NCBI RefSeq assembly: GCF_007989805.1
Contig: NZ_BJUB01000002.1
Location: 434,001 to 498,000 of the forward strand
Direction of reading: 5' to 3'
DNA from: Cellulomonas xylanilytica
GTDB lineage: Bacteria > Actinomycetota > Actinomycetes > Actinomycetales > Cellulomonadaceae
DNA: 64,000 nucleotides
This document shows positions 9,075-18,134 of the stretch, one piece after another; within the stretch, counting starts at the first letter, position 1; every line of letters starts with the position of its first letter. Below the pieces are notes generated by a model, which did no database searches, had not been told where the DNA came from, and was given only the letters and a program-made list of their open reading frames with translations. The position numbers and the translations under genes were made by a program.

Positions 9075-10154
9075 ATGAGCTCTTCGACGCTCACGCCCAC
9101 CCCCACCCGACCGCGCGACCGCGCGGTCAGCGACTTCACCGAGCTGACGCGCACCATCCAGGCCGCCGGACTGATGAAGCGCCGCCCCGCGCACTACGCC
9201 GTGCGGCTCTCCGCCGCCGTCGTGGCCGTCCTCGGGCTGATCGCCACGATCATCCTGGTCGGCGACTCCTGGTGGCAGATCGCCGTCGCGTTCGTCGCCG
9301 CCGTGATCCTCACCCAGATCGCGTTCCTCGGCCACGACGCCGCGCACCGCCAGATCTTCGCCGACGGACGCGCCAACAACTGGACGTCCCTCGTGCTGGC
9401 CGACCTGTTCGTCGGCCTGAGCCACGGCTGGTGGCAGCGCAAGCACACGCGCCACCACGCCAACCCGAACAAGATCGACACCGACCCCGACATCGAGATC
9501 GAGGCGCTGGCGTTCACGCCGGACCAGGCCGCGAAGCGGACGTCGAAGCTGTCGGTCTGGTACCTGAACCACCAGGGCTGGTTCTTCTTCCCGCTGCTGT
9601 TCCTCGAGGGTGTCGCGCTGCACGTCGCCGCGATCAAGCGCCTCTCGTCGCGGGACAAGCTGGAGCACCGCGCAGCCGAGATCGTCATGATGACCATCCG
9701 GCTCGTCGGCGGCACCGCCCTCGTCTTCCTGACCATGTCCTGGCCGATCGCGCTGGTCTTCCTGGCTGTGCAGATGGGCGTCTTCGGGTTCTACATGGGT
9801 GCCTCGTTCGCCCCGAACCACAAGGGCATGCCGCTCATCCCGAAGGACTCGCGTCTCGACTTCCTGCGCCGTCAGGTGCTGACCAGCCGGAACATCGGCG
9901 GCGGCAAGTGGGTCGACGTGCTCATGGGCGGGCTCAACCACCAGGTCGAGCACCACCTGTTCCCGTCGATGCCGCGCCCGTCGCTGCGCCGCGCGAAGCC
10001 GATCGTCGAGGCGTACTGCCGCGAGCACAACATCCCCTACGTCCAGGTCTCGCTGCCGCGCTCGTACGCGATCATCGTCAAGTACCTGAACACCGTCGGG
10101 AAGTCGGACCGCGACCCGTTCAACTGCCCGATGACGGCGCTCTACCGCGTCTGA
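9075..10154 (+). CDS. Membrane fatty-acid (acyl-CoA/lipid) desaturase
   Basis: A 359-residue di-iron membrane desaturase that introduces double bonds into acyl chains. The three histidine boxes are HDAAH, HTRHH and HQVEHH; the last form, QxxHH, is typical of front-end and acyl-lipid desaturases of the DesA3/linoleoyl-CoA type. Several hydrophobic spans surround them (about residues 45-95 and 195-240). Two ATGs are possible, at 9069 and 9075. AGGA at 9062-9065 leaves only 3 nt to the first and 9 nt to the second, so 9075 is preferred. Its position after the cold-shock gene fits a role in membrane fluidity, but that is inference. Confidence 0.88.
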   Translation: MSSSTLTPTPTRPRDRAVSDFTELTRTIQAAGLMKRRPAHYAVRLSAAVVAVLGLIATIILVGDSWWQIAVAFVAAVILTQIAFLGHDAAHRQIFADGRANNWTSLVLADLFVGLSHGWWQRKHTRHHANPNKIDTDPDIEIEALAFTPDQAAKRTSKLSVWYLNHQGWFFFPLLFLEGVALHVAAIKRLSSRDKLEHRAAEIVMMTIRLVGGTALVFLTMSWPIALVFLAVQMGVFGFYMGASFAPNHKGMPLIPKDSRLDFLRRQVLTSRNIGGGKWVDVLMGGLNHQVEHHLFPSMPRPSLRRAKPIVEAYCREHNIPYVQVSLPRSYAIIVKYLNTVGKSDRDPFNCPMTALYRV

Positions 10155-10167
10155 CCCTCGGCTCCTC

Positions 10168-10205
10168 GAAGCCCCCGTCGCCCCTGTGAGGGCGGCGGGG
10201 GCTTC
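10168..10205 (+). terminator. Terminator of the desaturase gene
   Basis: A 16-bp stem with one G-U pair, GAAGCCCCCGTCGCCC at 10168-10183 against 10190-10205, 13 bp after the stop. Confidence 0.75.
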
Positions 10206-10356
10206 GTCGTCGGCGGTCCGGGTCAGACGGTCCATCCCGCCGACGAGCACGCCATGACCGCCACCACGGCGCGCTGTCGCGTCAGGCACGGCGTGTTCGC
10301 GCCAGAGGACAGACTCCGCCGCACCGGGCGGCCGGTCGCCCTGGCGACACGCAGAA

Positions 10357-10418
10357 GGGCGCCGGTCGGTAGTGACCCCGACCGGCGCCCCGGGGGTCGC
10401 GCTTGCCCTCGCGACCCC
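10357..10418 (-). terminator. Two tandem hairpins downstream of the PL11 gene
   Basis: Hairpin one has 13-bp arms (10357-10369 / 10378-10390, GGGCGCCGGTCGG). Hairpin two has 9-bp arms (10393-10401 / 10410-10418, GGGGTCGCG). Both lie between the convergent desaturase and lyase genes, with the second nearest the lyase stop. Nothing else is visible between 10206 and 10433. Confidence 0.6.
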
Positions 10419-10433
10419 TCGATGCTCGACGTG

Positions 10434-13031
10434 TCAGTCGAGCATCGCGATCACCTGCTTGGCCTGGTACCCGAGGATCGCCCGGGCGGCCGGGGTGACG
10501 GTGGACAGGCGTGTCCGTGGCGTGAGGAGCTCCACGTACGCCTTCAACGACTTCACGGCGACCTTCTCGTTGCCGGCGTCGGCGGCCTTGTCTGCCACCT
10601 CGACCGCGGCGAGCAGCCCGGCGGCTGCCAGACCCTTGACCGCACCGCCGGCGATCTGGGCCTTGGTGGCGTCCCGGAGGGCGTCGATGCTGCCCGGCGC
10701 GTAGAACGACGGCACGGGCACCTGCGTGTAGTCGGTGTCCGAGGCGAGGTAGAAGCCGACGTACGACGGCTGGTTGTACGTCGTCTGCTGACGGGCGACC
10801 TCGACCCGGTACTGCGGGTCGTGCATGAGGGTGTACATCTTCGTGTGGCTCAGGCCGGTGCTGGTGAACAGCCGGATCGCCGACGAGTCCTCGGTGCGGA
10901 CCAGCAGCTCCTCGCGGGAGTCGCCCAGGACGTCCGCGACCAGGGACGGGTTGCCCTTGGTGCCGTTGTTCGAGCGCGTCCCCGTGGCGGTGAGCTGGTT
11001 CCCGCGGGTCCAGTCGTCGATGGTGACGTCCTGGGCGGCAGAGCCGTTGACGATCTGCGTGGTGCCGTCCGGCAGCCACCGGATGCTCATGTTGGTGCCC
11101 GGGATGGGCCCCGGGGTGACGACGCCCGCCGCGGAGTACAGCCCGAGCGAGTCGGTGCCGCCGGGCAGGCTCGCCCAGGCCTCCTGGCCGCGCACCGACG
11201 GCAGCACGTCGCCGATCATCGCCCGGCCGGTGTCCCTGCCGGAGTACACGCCGAACAGGACCTCGCCGGTCCCGGCGTCGCGCATCGCCATGCCGTAGGG
11301 CGCGAAGGTCCCACCCTCGTGCGCGGTGAAGATCTCCAGGCCGGGGCGGTCCGGGTCGATGTCGGTGACGTGCATGGCGTCGCCGTGACCGAGGCGGACG
11401 ACCTCGCCCGGTGCGGCGCTGCCGGCCGGGAGCGTGTCGAATGACGAGTACAGCACGGAGCCGTCGTCGTCGATCGTCGCGGCGCCGTAGACGATCTCGT
11501 GCTTGCCGTCACCGTCGACGTCGGACGCGGAGAGCGAGTGGAAGCCCTGCGTCGTGAGCTTCCCGTACACCGGGTCGGTGCCGTCGCGGCCGTGCGGGCC
11601 GTCGTTGAACGGGTTGGTCAGCGGGACGTGACCCGAGTCGACGTACCAGCGCTCCTTGAGCTTCTTGCCGTCCCAGTCGTACGCGACGAGCGTGGTGCGC
11701 GTGTAGTAGCCGCGGGCGAAGATCGCCGACGGCGTCTGCCCGTCGAGGTACGCGACACCGGCGAGGAAGCGGTCGACGCGGTTGCCCGGCTCGATGCGGG
11801 ACATGGCGTAGTCGCCCCACAGCAGCCCGTCGTCGCCGCGACCCGGCTTGTAGTCGATGGTCTGGAGCTCCTTGCCGGTGGCCCCGGCGAACACCGTCAG
11901 GTACTCCGGTCCGTCGAGGATGAAGCCCTCGAAGTTGCGCAGCACGTTGCGGGCGCTGCGGCTGGGCGCGTAGACGTCGATGAAGGAGTTGGCGAGCGCC
12001 GTCGCGTCCTCGGACGAGAGCGGGTACGCGTACTGCGGCGCGATGCCGAGTGCCGCCTCGACCGTGGACGGCCAGCGGCCCGCCACGACCTCCGGGTGGC
12101 TGCTCCAGCCCTGGAGCAGCGTGACCAGGTGGTCGAAGTAGCCCTGCTTGCTCAGCCGGTAGTCGGTCGTGTCCGTGACGCCCGCGGCGCGGTCGCGCCT
12201 GGGCAGCCCGATGTACTTCTCGCTGACCACGGATCCGTCCGGCGCGTACTGGGTGATCCTGCTGCCGGGGGCCGTCTTCATCATGAGCTCGGCCTTGCCG
12301 TCGCCGTCGTAGTCGTAGACGGGGAACTGCGTGTAGTGGGCGCCTGCGCGGATGTTCACGCCCAGGTCGATCCGCCACAGCTGCGTGCCGTCCTGCTCGT
12401 ACGCGTCGACGAACACGTTGCCGGTGTAGCCGACCTGGCTGACGTCCTTCGAGTTGGACGGGTCCCACTTGACGATGTACTCGTACTGGCCGTCACCGTC
12501 GACGTCGGCCACCGACATGTCGTTGGCCGCGTACGTGTACGCCTCGCCCACGGGGGTGACGCCGTCGGCCGGCTTGTGCAGCGGGATGTCGAGGCTCGCC
12601 TGCGCCCAGGGCGTCGCCTCGGCACCGTCGACCTCGGCGCCGTCCACCACGGCGGCGACCCGGTAGCGGGAGGCCGTGGTCCCGGCGGGGTCGACGAAGT
12701 TGGTGGAGTCGGTGACCGTGCCGAGCAGGGTGCCGTCGCGGTAGACCGCGAAGTCGGGGCCGGTCAGCCCGGTCGCGGTGGCGCCCGTGACCTCGCCGGC
12801 CAGCAGCCGCCAGGACAGGAACACACCCTCCGACGTGGCGGCGGCCACGAGCCCCCGGTCCAGGCGCTCGAGGGTCAGTCCGTCGGGACCCTTGCTGGGT
12901 CCGTGCCCGCTCAGCGTGGCGGGGGCGGTCCCGGTCGCGGCGGTGGCGGGGGTCGCCGCCAGCGTGCCGACGAGCAGCACGGACCCGGCGATCGCGGTGA
13001 TCGTCCGTCCTCGGCGTTGCGTCAGACTCAT
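10434..13031 (-). CDS. Secreted rhamnogalacturonan lyase, PL11 family
   Basis: An 865-residue enzyme predicted to cleave the rhamnogalacturonan I backbone of pectin outside the cell. A Sec signal peptide (RRGRTITAIAG..., ending ATPATAA) covers about residues 1-32. An N-terminal beta-domain follows (LERLDRGLVAA, VFLSWRLL, FAVYRDGTLLG). The eight-bladed propeller is marked by repeated Ca-binding DxDGDG motifs such as DVDGDGQYEYIVKWDPSNSKD and DYDGDGKAELMMKTAPG, as in Bacillus YesW/YesX. The last 80 residues (AQIAGGAVKGLAAAGLL...AARAILGYQAKQVIAML) form a helical FIMAH-like domain of unknown role. A LacI-type operator and a promoter lie upstream. Confidence 0.92.
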   Translation of the reverse strand: MSLTQRRGRTITAIAGSVLLVGTLAATPATAATGTAPATLSGHGPSKGPDGLTLERLDRGLVAAATSEGVFLSWRLLAGEVTGATATGLTGPDFAVYRDGTLLGTVTDSTNFVDPAGTTASRYRVAAVVDGAEVDGAEATPWAQASLDIPLHKPADGVTPVGEAYTYAANDMSVADVDGDGQYEYIVKWDPSNSKDVSQVGYTGNVFVDAYEQDGTQLWRIDLGVNIRAGAHYTQFPVYDYDGDGKAELMMKTAPGSRITQYAPDGSVVSEKYIGLPRRDRAAGVTDTTDYRLSKQGYFDHLVTLLQGWSSHPEVVAGRWPSTVEAALGIAPQYAYPLSSEDATALANSFIDVYAPSRSARNVLRNFEGFILDGPEYLTVFAGATGKELQTIDYKPGRGDDGLLWGDYAMSRIEPGNRVDRFLAGVAYLDGQTPSAIFARGYYTRTTLVAYDWDGKKLKERWYVDSGHVPLTNPFNDGPHGRDGTDPVYGKLTTQGFHSLSASDVDGDGKHEIVYGAATIDDDGSVLYSSFDTLPAGSAAPGEVVRLGHGDAMHVTDIDPDRPGLEIFTAHEGGTFAPYGMAMRDAGTGEVLFGVYSGRDTGRAMIGDVLPSVRGQEAWASLPGGTDSLGLYSAAGVVTPGPIPGTNMSIRWLPDGTTQIVNGSAAQDVTIDDWTRGNQLTATGTRSNNGTKGNPSLVADVLGDSREELLVRTEDSSAIRLFTSTGLSHTKMYTLMHDPQYRVEVARQQTTYNQPSYVGFYLASDTDYTQVPVPSFYAPGSIDALRDATKAQIAGGAVKGLAAAGLLAAVEVADKAADAGNEKVAVKSLKAYVELLTPRTRLSTVTPAARAILGYQAKQVIAMLD

Positions 13032-13127
13032 CCTTGAATCCTTTCAATCGGCTAGGCGTCCCCACGGGGTGAAGGGGTGGCTCCCGATGAGGAAAGCCGG
13101 GGGCGCCTTTGACCCCGACCGCCCACG

Positions 13128-13155
13128 ACCGTATCGCCTGAATCACCCGAGTCAA
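13128..13155 (-). promoter_or_regulatory. Likely promoter of the PL11 gene
   Basis: Reading leftward, TTGACT (complement of 13150-13155) is followed after 16 bp by TACGGT (complement of 13128-13133). The predicted start site leaves a leader of about 85 nt to the ATG, which is preceded by AAAGGA. Confidence 0.5.
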
Positions 13156-13187
13156 CCCTTGCTGCGACATTCGCCGGATACCGTCGT

Positions 13188-13201
13188 CGGGAGCGCTCCC
13201 G
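13188..13201. promoter_or_regulatory. LacI/CebR-type operator
   Basis: Perfect 14-bp palindrome CGGGAGCGCTCCCG. It carries the GGGAGCGCTCCC core known for CebR/CelR, the LacI-family repressors of cellulolytic actinobacteria. It sits about 33 bp upstream of the predicted -35 of the lyase gene, an unusual position for simple repression. Confidence 0.7.
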
Positions 13202-13296
13202 CCGACGGAAACCGCTATCCAGACTCCCCCGACTCGGATGCCCGTCGGCCGCCGATCCCGTCCTCGAGGTGAGCTCGGGCGCGGCGCCAGGTGCCG

Positions 13297-13364
13297 CGAG
13301 ATCGTGGGTCCGGCACGAGATCGACGGTGCGTATCCCCGATCTCGGGGCGATGCGACGATCTCG
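13297..13364. repeat. Four-part symmetric repeat (CGAGATCG x2, CGATCTCG x2)
   Basis: CGAGATCG occurs at 13297 and 13316, and its reverse complement CGATCTCG at 13338 and 13357. Both pairs are spaced exactly 19 bp and the whole is mirror-symmetric around about 13330. It lies in the 449-bp gene-free gap between the PL11 gene and the gene at 13481. Function unknown; see findings. Confidence 0.75.
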
Positions 13365-13480
13365 GGGAGGGTCGGCGGAGCAGGCCATCCTCGGAGCGGC
13401 GCCGCCCGGCTCCGCACGACGTCGCCACCTCACCCGCGTCGGCGGCACGGCGGGGCGGGACCGTCACCTAGACTCCCTCC

Positions 13481-13777
13481 GTGATCTTCAAGGCGGTGGG
13501 CGAGGGCAGGCCCTACCCTGAGCACGGGCTGGAGACGGCCAAGCAGTGGGCCGAGGTGCCGCCGCGCCAGGTGCGGCTGGACGAGCTGGTGACGACGAAG
13601 CGCACGCTCGACCTCGACGCGCTGCTCGCGGAGGACTCCACGTTCTACGGCGACCTCTTCGCGCACGTCGTGCAGTACCGCGGCGTGATGTACCTGGAGG
13701 ACGGTCTGCACCGGGCCGTCCGGGCTGCGCTGCACCAGCGCGCGCTGCTGCACGCCCGGGTGCTGGTGATCAAGTGA
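13481..13777 (+). CDS. Conserved actinobacterial protein, ParB/VapB-like annotation
   Basis: A 98-residue protein (VIFKAVGEGRPYPEHGL...). The segment VRLDELVTTKRTLDLDALL, then GVMYLEDGLHRAVRAAL resembles the DG-x-HR core of ParB/sulfiredoxin-like domains. Relatives are often labelled VapB antitoxins, but no PIN toxin follows here, so I would not call it a toxin-antitoxin gene. TAGACT lies 6 nt before the GTG with no Shine-Dalgarno sequence, suggesting a leaderless start. Its stop overlaps the next gene's start (GTGA), so the two are coupled. Confidence 0.7.
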   Translation: MIFKAVGEGRPYPEHGLETAKQWAEVPPRQVRLDELVTTKRTLDLDALLAEDSTFYGDLFAHVVQYRGVMYLEDGLHRAVRAALHQRALLHARVLVIK

Positions 13778-14394
13778 CCGAGCAGGACCGCGCCCGGCAG
13801 CTGCGCCGACGGCACATGCACGAGCGCCAGGCCGTGATCTTCGGGGTGCTCCTCGCGGTCCTCGCGCTCGCCGGCCTCGGTGCCGCGGCGATGTTCACGG
13901 GCAGCCTGAACCTGCCGGTGTTCGCGCGCGACTTCAAGGCCGTGCCCTCGCCGACCGCGTCGCAGGACCCGTTCCCGTGCCCCCCGGCCGGGGCGCTGCC
14001 CATCGCCGCCAACCAGATCAGTGTGAAGGTCTTCAACGCCACCACGCGCGTCGGCCTCGCCGGTGCGACGGCGGCGTCCCTGGTCGAGCGCGGCTTCGCC
14101 GTCCCGTCCGCGGAGAACGCCGCGGCCACCTACGACGGCACGGCACGCATCATCTTCGGCGTCCCCGGCGCAGTCCAGGCGTACACCCTCGCGGCGCACA
14201 TCGACGGAGCGGTCTTCGTGCTGGACCCGCGGGCGGACGCGAGCGTCGACCTGGCGCTGGGTGCCGAGTTCGCCGAGCTCAAGCCGCTCGACACGGTCGC
14301 GCTCGACCCCGCGGTCCCCCTCGCGGCGCCCCCGGGCTGCACCCCGTTCGACGAGGTCGTCGCTCCCGTGACGGAGACCCCCGCCGCCGGCTGA
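13774..14394 (+). CDS. LytR C-terminal domain membrane protein
   Basis: A 206-residue membrane-anchored protein. A basic cytoplasmic N-terminus (RARQLRRRH) leads to one membrane helix at about residues 23-45 (VIFGVLLAVLALAGLGAAAM). An extracellular LytR_C domain follows, with the family pattern ISVKVFNATTRVGLAGATAASLVERGF. Such domains accompany LCP cell-wall ligases, but no LCP catalytic domain is present. It starts at a GTG that overlaps the previous stop by 4 bp. Confidence 0.82.
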   Translation: MTEQDRARQLRRRHMHERQAVIFGVLLAVLALAGLGAAAMFTGSLNLPVFARDFKAVPSPTASQDPFPCPPAGALPIAANQISVKVFNATTRVGLAGATAASLVERGFAVPSAENAAATYDGTARIIFGVPGAVQAYTLAAHIDGAVFVLDPRADASVDLALGAEFAELKPLDTVALDPAVPLAAPPGCTPFDEVVAPVTETPAAG

Positions 14395-14479
14395 TGCTCG
14401 CCGTGCGCGGCGATGGCGGCCGTGCGACCGTGGATCTCCGCCGTGGTCACCGACCACGGAACGACGAGGGAGGTCGACG

Positions 14480-14668
14480 ATGACCGAGTCAGACACCACG
14501 CCCGACCCCGTGAGCAAGACGGCCCCGGAGGCTCCGCCGGCACCCGACGACCCGCCCGCCGGTGACGAGTACGTCGACGGTGAGAACCGCGGTGCGGTGC
14601 TCCCGGCGACGGGCAACGGCGGCGCAGCCCCCGTGCCGCTGCCGCCCACACCGGGCCGCGCCGGCTGA
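14480..14668 (+). CDS. Small Pro-rich hypothetical protein
   Basis: A possible 62-residue acidic, proline-rich, probably disordered protein ending in a repetitive PLPPTPGRAG. The ATG has a strong Shine-Dalgarno sequence (AGGGAGGT, 6 nt spacing), which is the main support. It includes LPATGNGG, faintly like a sortase LPxTG signal, but no hydrophobic tail follows, so it is not one. The gene is uncertain. Confidence 0.45.
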   Translation: MTESDTTPDPVSKTAPEAPPAPDDPPAGDEYVDGENRGAVLPATGNGGAAPVPLPPTPGRAG

Positions 14669-14767
14669 TTCTCACAGCCAGGAGCACCACGACGAGGCCG
14701 ACGAGCGGGCTAGCCTGATCTCCTGCCCGCTCGTCGGCCGCGTCCGGCCACTGCCTCGGAGGTCGCG

Positions 14768-16096
14768 CTGCTCCGCCGCCTGCTGCACTCCACCACGGCC
14801 GTCTGGGTCGCCTTCGTCCTCGTGCACGGCTGGCTCGCGCTCGTCGGCCTGGTCCTGATCCCCCAGGAGGCGTTCTGGGACCTCGACCTGTACCGCTACT
14901 GGATGTGGCTCGGCATCAACCGGGGCGAGTGGCCCGTGCTCTCCGGCTCGTGGGTGTACCCGGCCGGGGCCATCATCCCGATGCTGGCCGCCGCGGTCGG
15001 CGGGTCCGGCGGCGGCTCCGCGTACCCGGCGGTGTGGGCGCTGATGATCACCGTGCTCGACGCGGTCGCGGTCGCGTTCCTGCTGCACACGCGCCGGCCC
15101 GACCGGCCGCAGGAGCCCCCGACAGCCCTCGGCGCCTGGTGGTGGCTCGCCTTCCTCGTCCTCCTCGGACCGGTCGCGATGGGTCGTCTCGACGCCGTCA
15201 TCGCGCCCGTGGTGGTCGTCGCCCTGTCGATCGCGCTGAACCACCCGCGGATCACCTCCGCCCTCCTCACGGCAGCCGCGTGGGTCAAGGTGGCGCCCGG
15301 CGCGCTGCTGATCGCCCTCTTCGTCGCGGTGCGCCGACCGTGGCGCAGCGTGGTGGTGCCCGCGGCGATCGTTAGCGTCGTGGTCGTCGGCACGGTGGCA
15401 GCGCTGGGCGGTCTGCCGCACGTCTCGTCGTTCCTCACCGAGCAGGAGGACCGCGGGCTGCAGATCGAGTCACCGGGGGCCACGCCGTGGCTGGTCGCCG
15501 GGCTGTTCTCGGAGTCGATCACGCGGTACCTGAACCAGCCGATCGTCACGTGGGAGATCACGGGCCCGGGCACCCAGGGCGCGGCGGACGTGCTCGGTGC
15601 ACTCTTCTTCCTCGCGCTCGGCGCGGCGGCCCTGCTGCTGTGGTGGCGCCGTGAGCAGCTCGGTGCGCGGATGTGGTCCGGCGGGATCGCGCGCACGGAG
15701 CTGCTGGTCCGCGGGGCTCTGCTGCTGACGCTGGCCATGCTGGTGTTCAACAAGGTGGGGTCGCCGCAGTACATCGGCTGGCTCGCACCGCCCGTGGCGG
15801 TGGCCCTGGCGCTGCGGCTGCCGGGCTGGCGCACGACGGCGTGGCTGGTGCTGGGCACCGCGGCGGCGACCCAGGTGGTGTTCCCCTGGTTCTACCCCGA
15901 GGTGATCTCCGGCGGACCGGCCGTCACGCTGACGCTGGCCGCCCGCAACATCGCGCTCGTGGTGCTGCTGGTGCACACCGTGGTGGCGCTGGTCAGGCCG
16001 CTGCCGGCCGACGGCGGTCCCGACGGCCGGCCGGACGATCAGCCCGATGCCCTGCGCCGCCAGGAGCGGATCACGAGCGCCAGCCCGGCCGCGTAG
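14768..16096 (+). CDS. GT87/DUF2029-like membrane glycosyltransferase, probable CTG start
   Basis: A polytopic membrane protein with about ten hydrophobic spans and an early acidic loop (AFWDLDLYRYWMWLGINRGEWP). This layout is that of polyprenol-phosphate-dependent GT87 mannosyltransferases; the substrate is unknown. The first helix (TTAVWVAFVLVHGWLALVG) is already under way before the first in-frame GTG at 14822. In-frame sequence back to the stop at 14711 has no ATG, GTG or TTG. GGAGG at 14758-14762 is 5 nt before a CTG at 14768, which I take as the start (442 residues). The 3' end overlaps the convergent acyltransferase gene by 58 bp. Confidence 0.65.
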   Translation: MLRRLLHSTTAVWVAFVLVHGWLALVGLVLIPQEAFWDLDLYRYWMWLGINRGEWPVLSGSWVYPAGAIIPMLAAAVGGSGGGSAYPAVWALMITVLDAVAVAFLLHTRRPDRPQEPPTALGAWWWLAFLVLLGPVAMGRLDAVIAPVVVVALSIALNHPRITSALLTAAAWVKVAPGALLIALFVAVRRPWRSVVVPAAIVSVVVVGTVAALGGLPHVSSFLTEQEDRGLQIESPGATPWLVAGLFSESITRYLNQPIVTWEITGPGTQGAADVLGALFFLALGAAALLLWWRREQLGARMWSGGIARTELLVRGALLLTLAMLVFNKVGSPQYIGWLAPPVAVALALRLPGWRTTAWLVLGTAAATQVVFPWFYPEVISGGPAVTLTLAARNIALVVLLVHTVVALVRPLPADGGPDGRPDDQPDALRRQERITSASPAA

Positions 16097-17259
16097 GTCA
16101 CGCCGAGCACCCCGAGGTACGGCACGTAGAACCGTCGCAGGACGGGGTGCCCGACCACGGCGGCGCCCCCGATCGCGGCGCCCATCGCCACCGCACGCGC
16201 ACCGCGGGCACCGGCCGTGTGCACCGCGAGCGGGATCCGCGGGATGCCGGCGTCCCCGGCTGCGGCGGCGTAGAGCTTGACGGGGACACCGTTCGCCGCC
16301 TGCTTCCAGACGCCGCGGGCGCCGGCAGCCATGTGCTGGGCCGCCGCGTCGCGCATCGTGCTCGTGGTCAGCGGTGCGGGCGGTCGCAGGCCGCGCCGGG
16401 TCAGCTCGGACGTGACCAGGACGCCGGCGACCGACCCTGCGGTCAGCCAGGCGGCCGCGGGCAGGATCCGGCGCGGGTTGGCGACGGCGACGACAGCCAG
16501 GTACATCTCCATCGTCACCGGCCAGCTGACGGCCTCGGCGAACCCCCAGGCGGCGGCGCCGGCCATCCCGGCCTTCCCGTCCATCGCCCGGTACAGGACG
16601 CGCCAGGTGCGGGACACCGACGCGGTCGCGGGGCCCTCGGCGAGCAGGGCCTCCAGCTGGTGGACCACCGGCGACATGTCGTCGTCGACGAGGTCCTCGG
16701 GCTGGATGGGGTGGCCGAGGCGGACCTCGACAGGACCGGGGTGCAGGCCGCCGCCCTTGGGCAGCAGGTCGTGGGTGCCGACGATGGCGACCGGCAGCAC
16801 CGGGACGTCGAACTCGCGGGCGATCCGCAGGGCGCCGCTGCGCAGCTCCCCCAGCCGGCCGTCGGGGCTGCGGGTGCCCTCGGGGAACACGAGCAGGCTA
16901 GACCCGGCACCCAGCACCGTCTGCGCGCCGTCCACGAGCCCCGAGTAGCCCCCGCCCTTGCGGTGCACCGGGACCGCGCCGATGGCGAGCTTGAGGCCCA
17001 CCCGCATCCACGTCTTCTCGAACCAGTAGTCCTCGGCCGCGACGACCACCGGCTTGTACGGCGCGGGGAACGCGGCGATCAGCGCCGGGGTGTCGGCGTG
17101 CGAGCTGTGGTTGGCGACGATGACCATCGCCTCGTACGGCGCCGAGCCGCGGACCTTGTACCCGCCGACGAGGTGGAAGACGTTGCGCCAGAGGGTGTGC
17201 CGAGCGGCGCCGGCCAGGTTGAACCCGGGCGGCAGACCGACCCGTCGTCGGGACGTCAT
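16039..17259 (-). CDS. PlsC-type lysophospholipid acyltransferase with C-terminal extension
   Basis: A 406-residue protein. The N-terminal half is a 1-acyl-glycerol-phosphate acyltransferase domain, with the catalytic HX4D as HSSHAD (His51, Asp56) and the substrate motif FPEGTRSP. From about residue 240 there is an extra region with hydrophobic segments ([33 protein letters not shown]) ending in a C-terminal helix. The ATG overlaps the stop of the CdsA-like gene (ATGA). It is the third gene of a tightly overlapping lipid cassette and probably modifies the product of the other two. Confidence 0.88.
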   Translation of the reverse strand: MTSRRRVGLPPGFNLAGAARHTLWRNVFHLVGGYKVRGSAPYEAMVIVANHSSHADTPALIAAFPAPYKPVVVAAEDYWFEKTWMRVGLKLAIGAVPVHRKGGGYSGLVDGAQTVLGAGSSLLVFPEGTRSPDGRLGELRSGALRIAREFDVPVLPVAIVGTHDLLPKGGGLHPGPVEVRLGHPIQPEDLVDDDMSPVVHQLEALLAEGPATASVSRTWRVLYRAMDGKAGMAGAAAWGFAEAVSWPVTMEMYLAVVAVANPRRILPAAAWLTAGSVAGVLVTSELTRRGLRPPAPLTTSTMRDAAAQHMAAGARGVWKQAANGVPVKLYAAAAGDAGIPRIPLAVHTAGARGARAVAMGAAIGGAAVVGHPVLRRFYVPYLGVLGVTYAAGLALVIRSWRRRASG

Positions 17260-18134
17260 GCCAGCACCGCCGCGAGCGGGAGCACCAGCAGCAGGGAGTC
17301 CACGCGGTCCAGCAGGCCACCGAAGCCGGGCAGCCACGCCCCGGCGTCCTTGACCCCGGCGCGACGCTTCACCATCGACTCCAACAGGTCTCCTCCGACG
17401 CTCCCGAGCAGCACGGCGACGTACAGCCCCGGCGAGGCGGCGTCCAGCACGACGAGCACGACGGCAGCCCCGACGGCGGCTCCGACCATACCGCCGACGG
17501 TCTTGTTCGGACTGAGCCGGGAGAGTGGTCGTCGCGCCCACGCGAACCGGCGCAGGCCGGTCCCGCCGCACCAGGCGGCGATGTCCGTCGCGGCCGCCGC
17601 GAAGCACAGCAGGTACGCGTCGCTGCCGACGAGCACCAGGTTGGCCAGCGACCAGCACAACCAGATGGAGCCGAACCCCGTCAGCGTCGCCCGCTCGAGA
17701 CCACGCTCGGAGTCACCCGCGAGCAGGGCGGGGACGGCGCAGAGCAGCGCGACGAGCGGCACCAGGGCGAGCAGGTCCGGTGCCAGCCACGCGGCGAGCG
17801 GGTAGGCGACCGCGAGCACCAGCAGGAGCGTCGTCTCGGCACGCGGCAGGCGCATCATCGCGGCGAACTCCCGCACCGCCTGCAGCGCGAGCAGGGCCGC
17901 GAGCGCCGCCGTGGGCCCGGGACCGAGCCACATGGGGATGCCGATGACGGGCAGGATCAGCGCCCACGTGGTCCAGCGGCGACGGAGCTCGGGGTTGCCG
18001 GAGAGGAACACCGGGACGGCCGCGACCGCCAGGATGGTCACGCTGACGGCCAGCAGCCAGACGGCCCGGCCCTCGAGGTCGAGGTGCCACCCGGCGAGCG
18101 TGGCGTGGATCTCGAGATCGGGGACGAGGTTCAC
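17256..18134 (-). CDS. CdsA-like phosphatidate cytidylyltransferase (YnbB-like)
   Basis: A 292-residue polytopic enzyme predicted to make a CDP-activated lipid from CTP and a phosphatidate. It has about eight membrane spans and the C-terminal CdsA signature region [12 protein letters not shown], then [19 protein letters not shown] and [12 protein letters not shown] start at 18134 overlaps the stop of the upstream CDP-alcohol transferase by 4 bp. Because it is linked to a CDP-alcohol transferase and an acyltransferase, it is probably a paralogue devoted to one lipid rather than the housekeeping CdsA. Confidence 0.9.
   Translation of the reverse strand: MNLVPDLEIHATLAGWHLDLEGRAVWLLAVSVTILAVAAVPVFLSGNPELRRRWTTWALILPVIGIPMWLGPGPTAALAALLALQAVREFAAMMRLPRAETTLLLVLAVAYPLAAWLAPDLLALVPLVALLCAVPALLAGDSERGLERATLTGFGSIWLCWSLANLVLVGSDAYLLCFAAAATDIAAWCGGTGLRRFAWARRPLSRLSPNKTVGGMVGAAVGAAVVLVVLDAASPGLYVAVLLGSVGGDLLESMVKRRAGVKDAGAWLPGFGGLLDRVDSLLLVLPLAAVLA

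Noticed and set aside
11499..13037. A long plus-strand frame opposite the PL11 lyase
   Set aside because: It has no recognisable domain and a composition typical of antisense frames; the lyase on the other strand is unmistakable.
13481..13777. VapB antitoxin label for the gene before the LytR_C protein
   Set aside because: No PIN toxin follows, and the sequence fits a ParB-like DG-x-HR pattern more than a ribbon-helix-helix antitoxin.
14600..14650. LPxTG sortase signal in the small Pro-rich protein
   Set aside because: LPATGN is present, but no hydrophobic segment or basic tail follows and there is no signal peptide.
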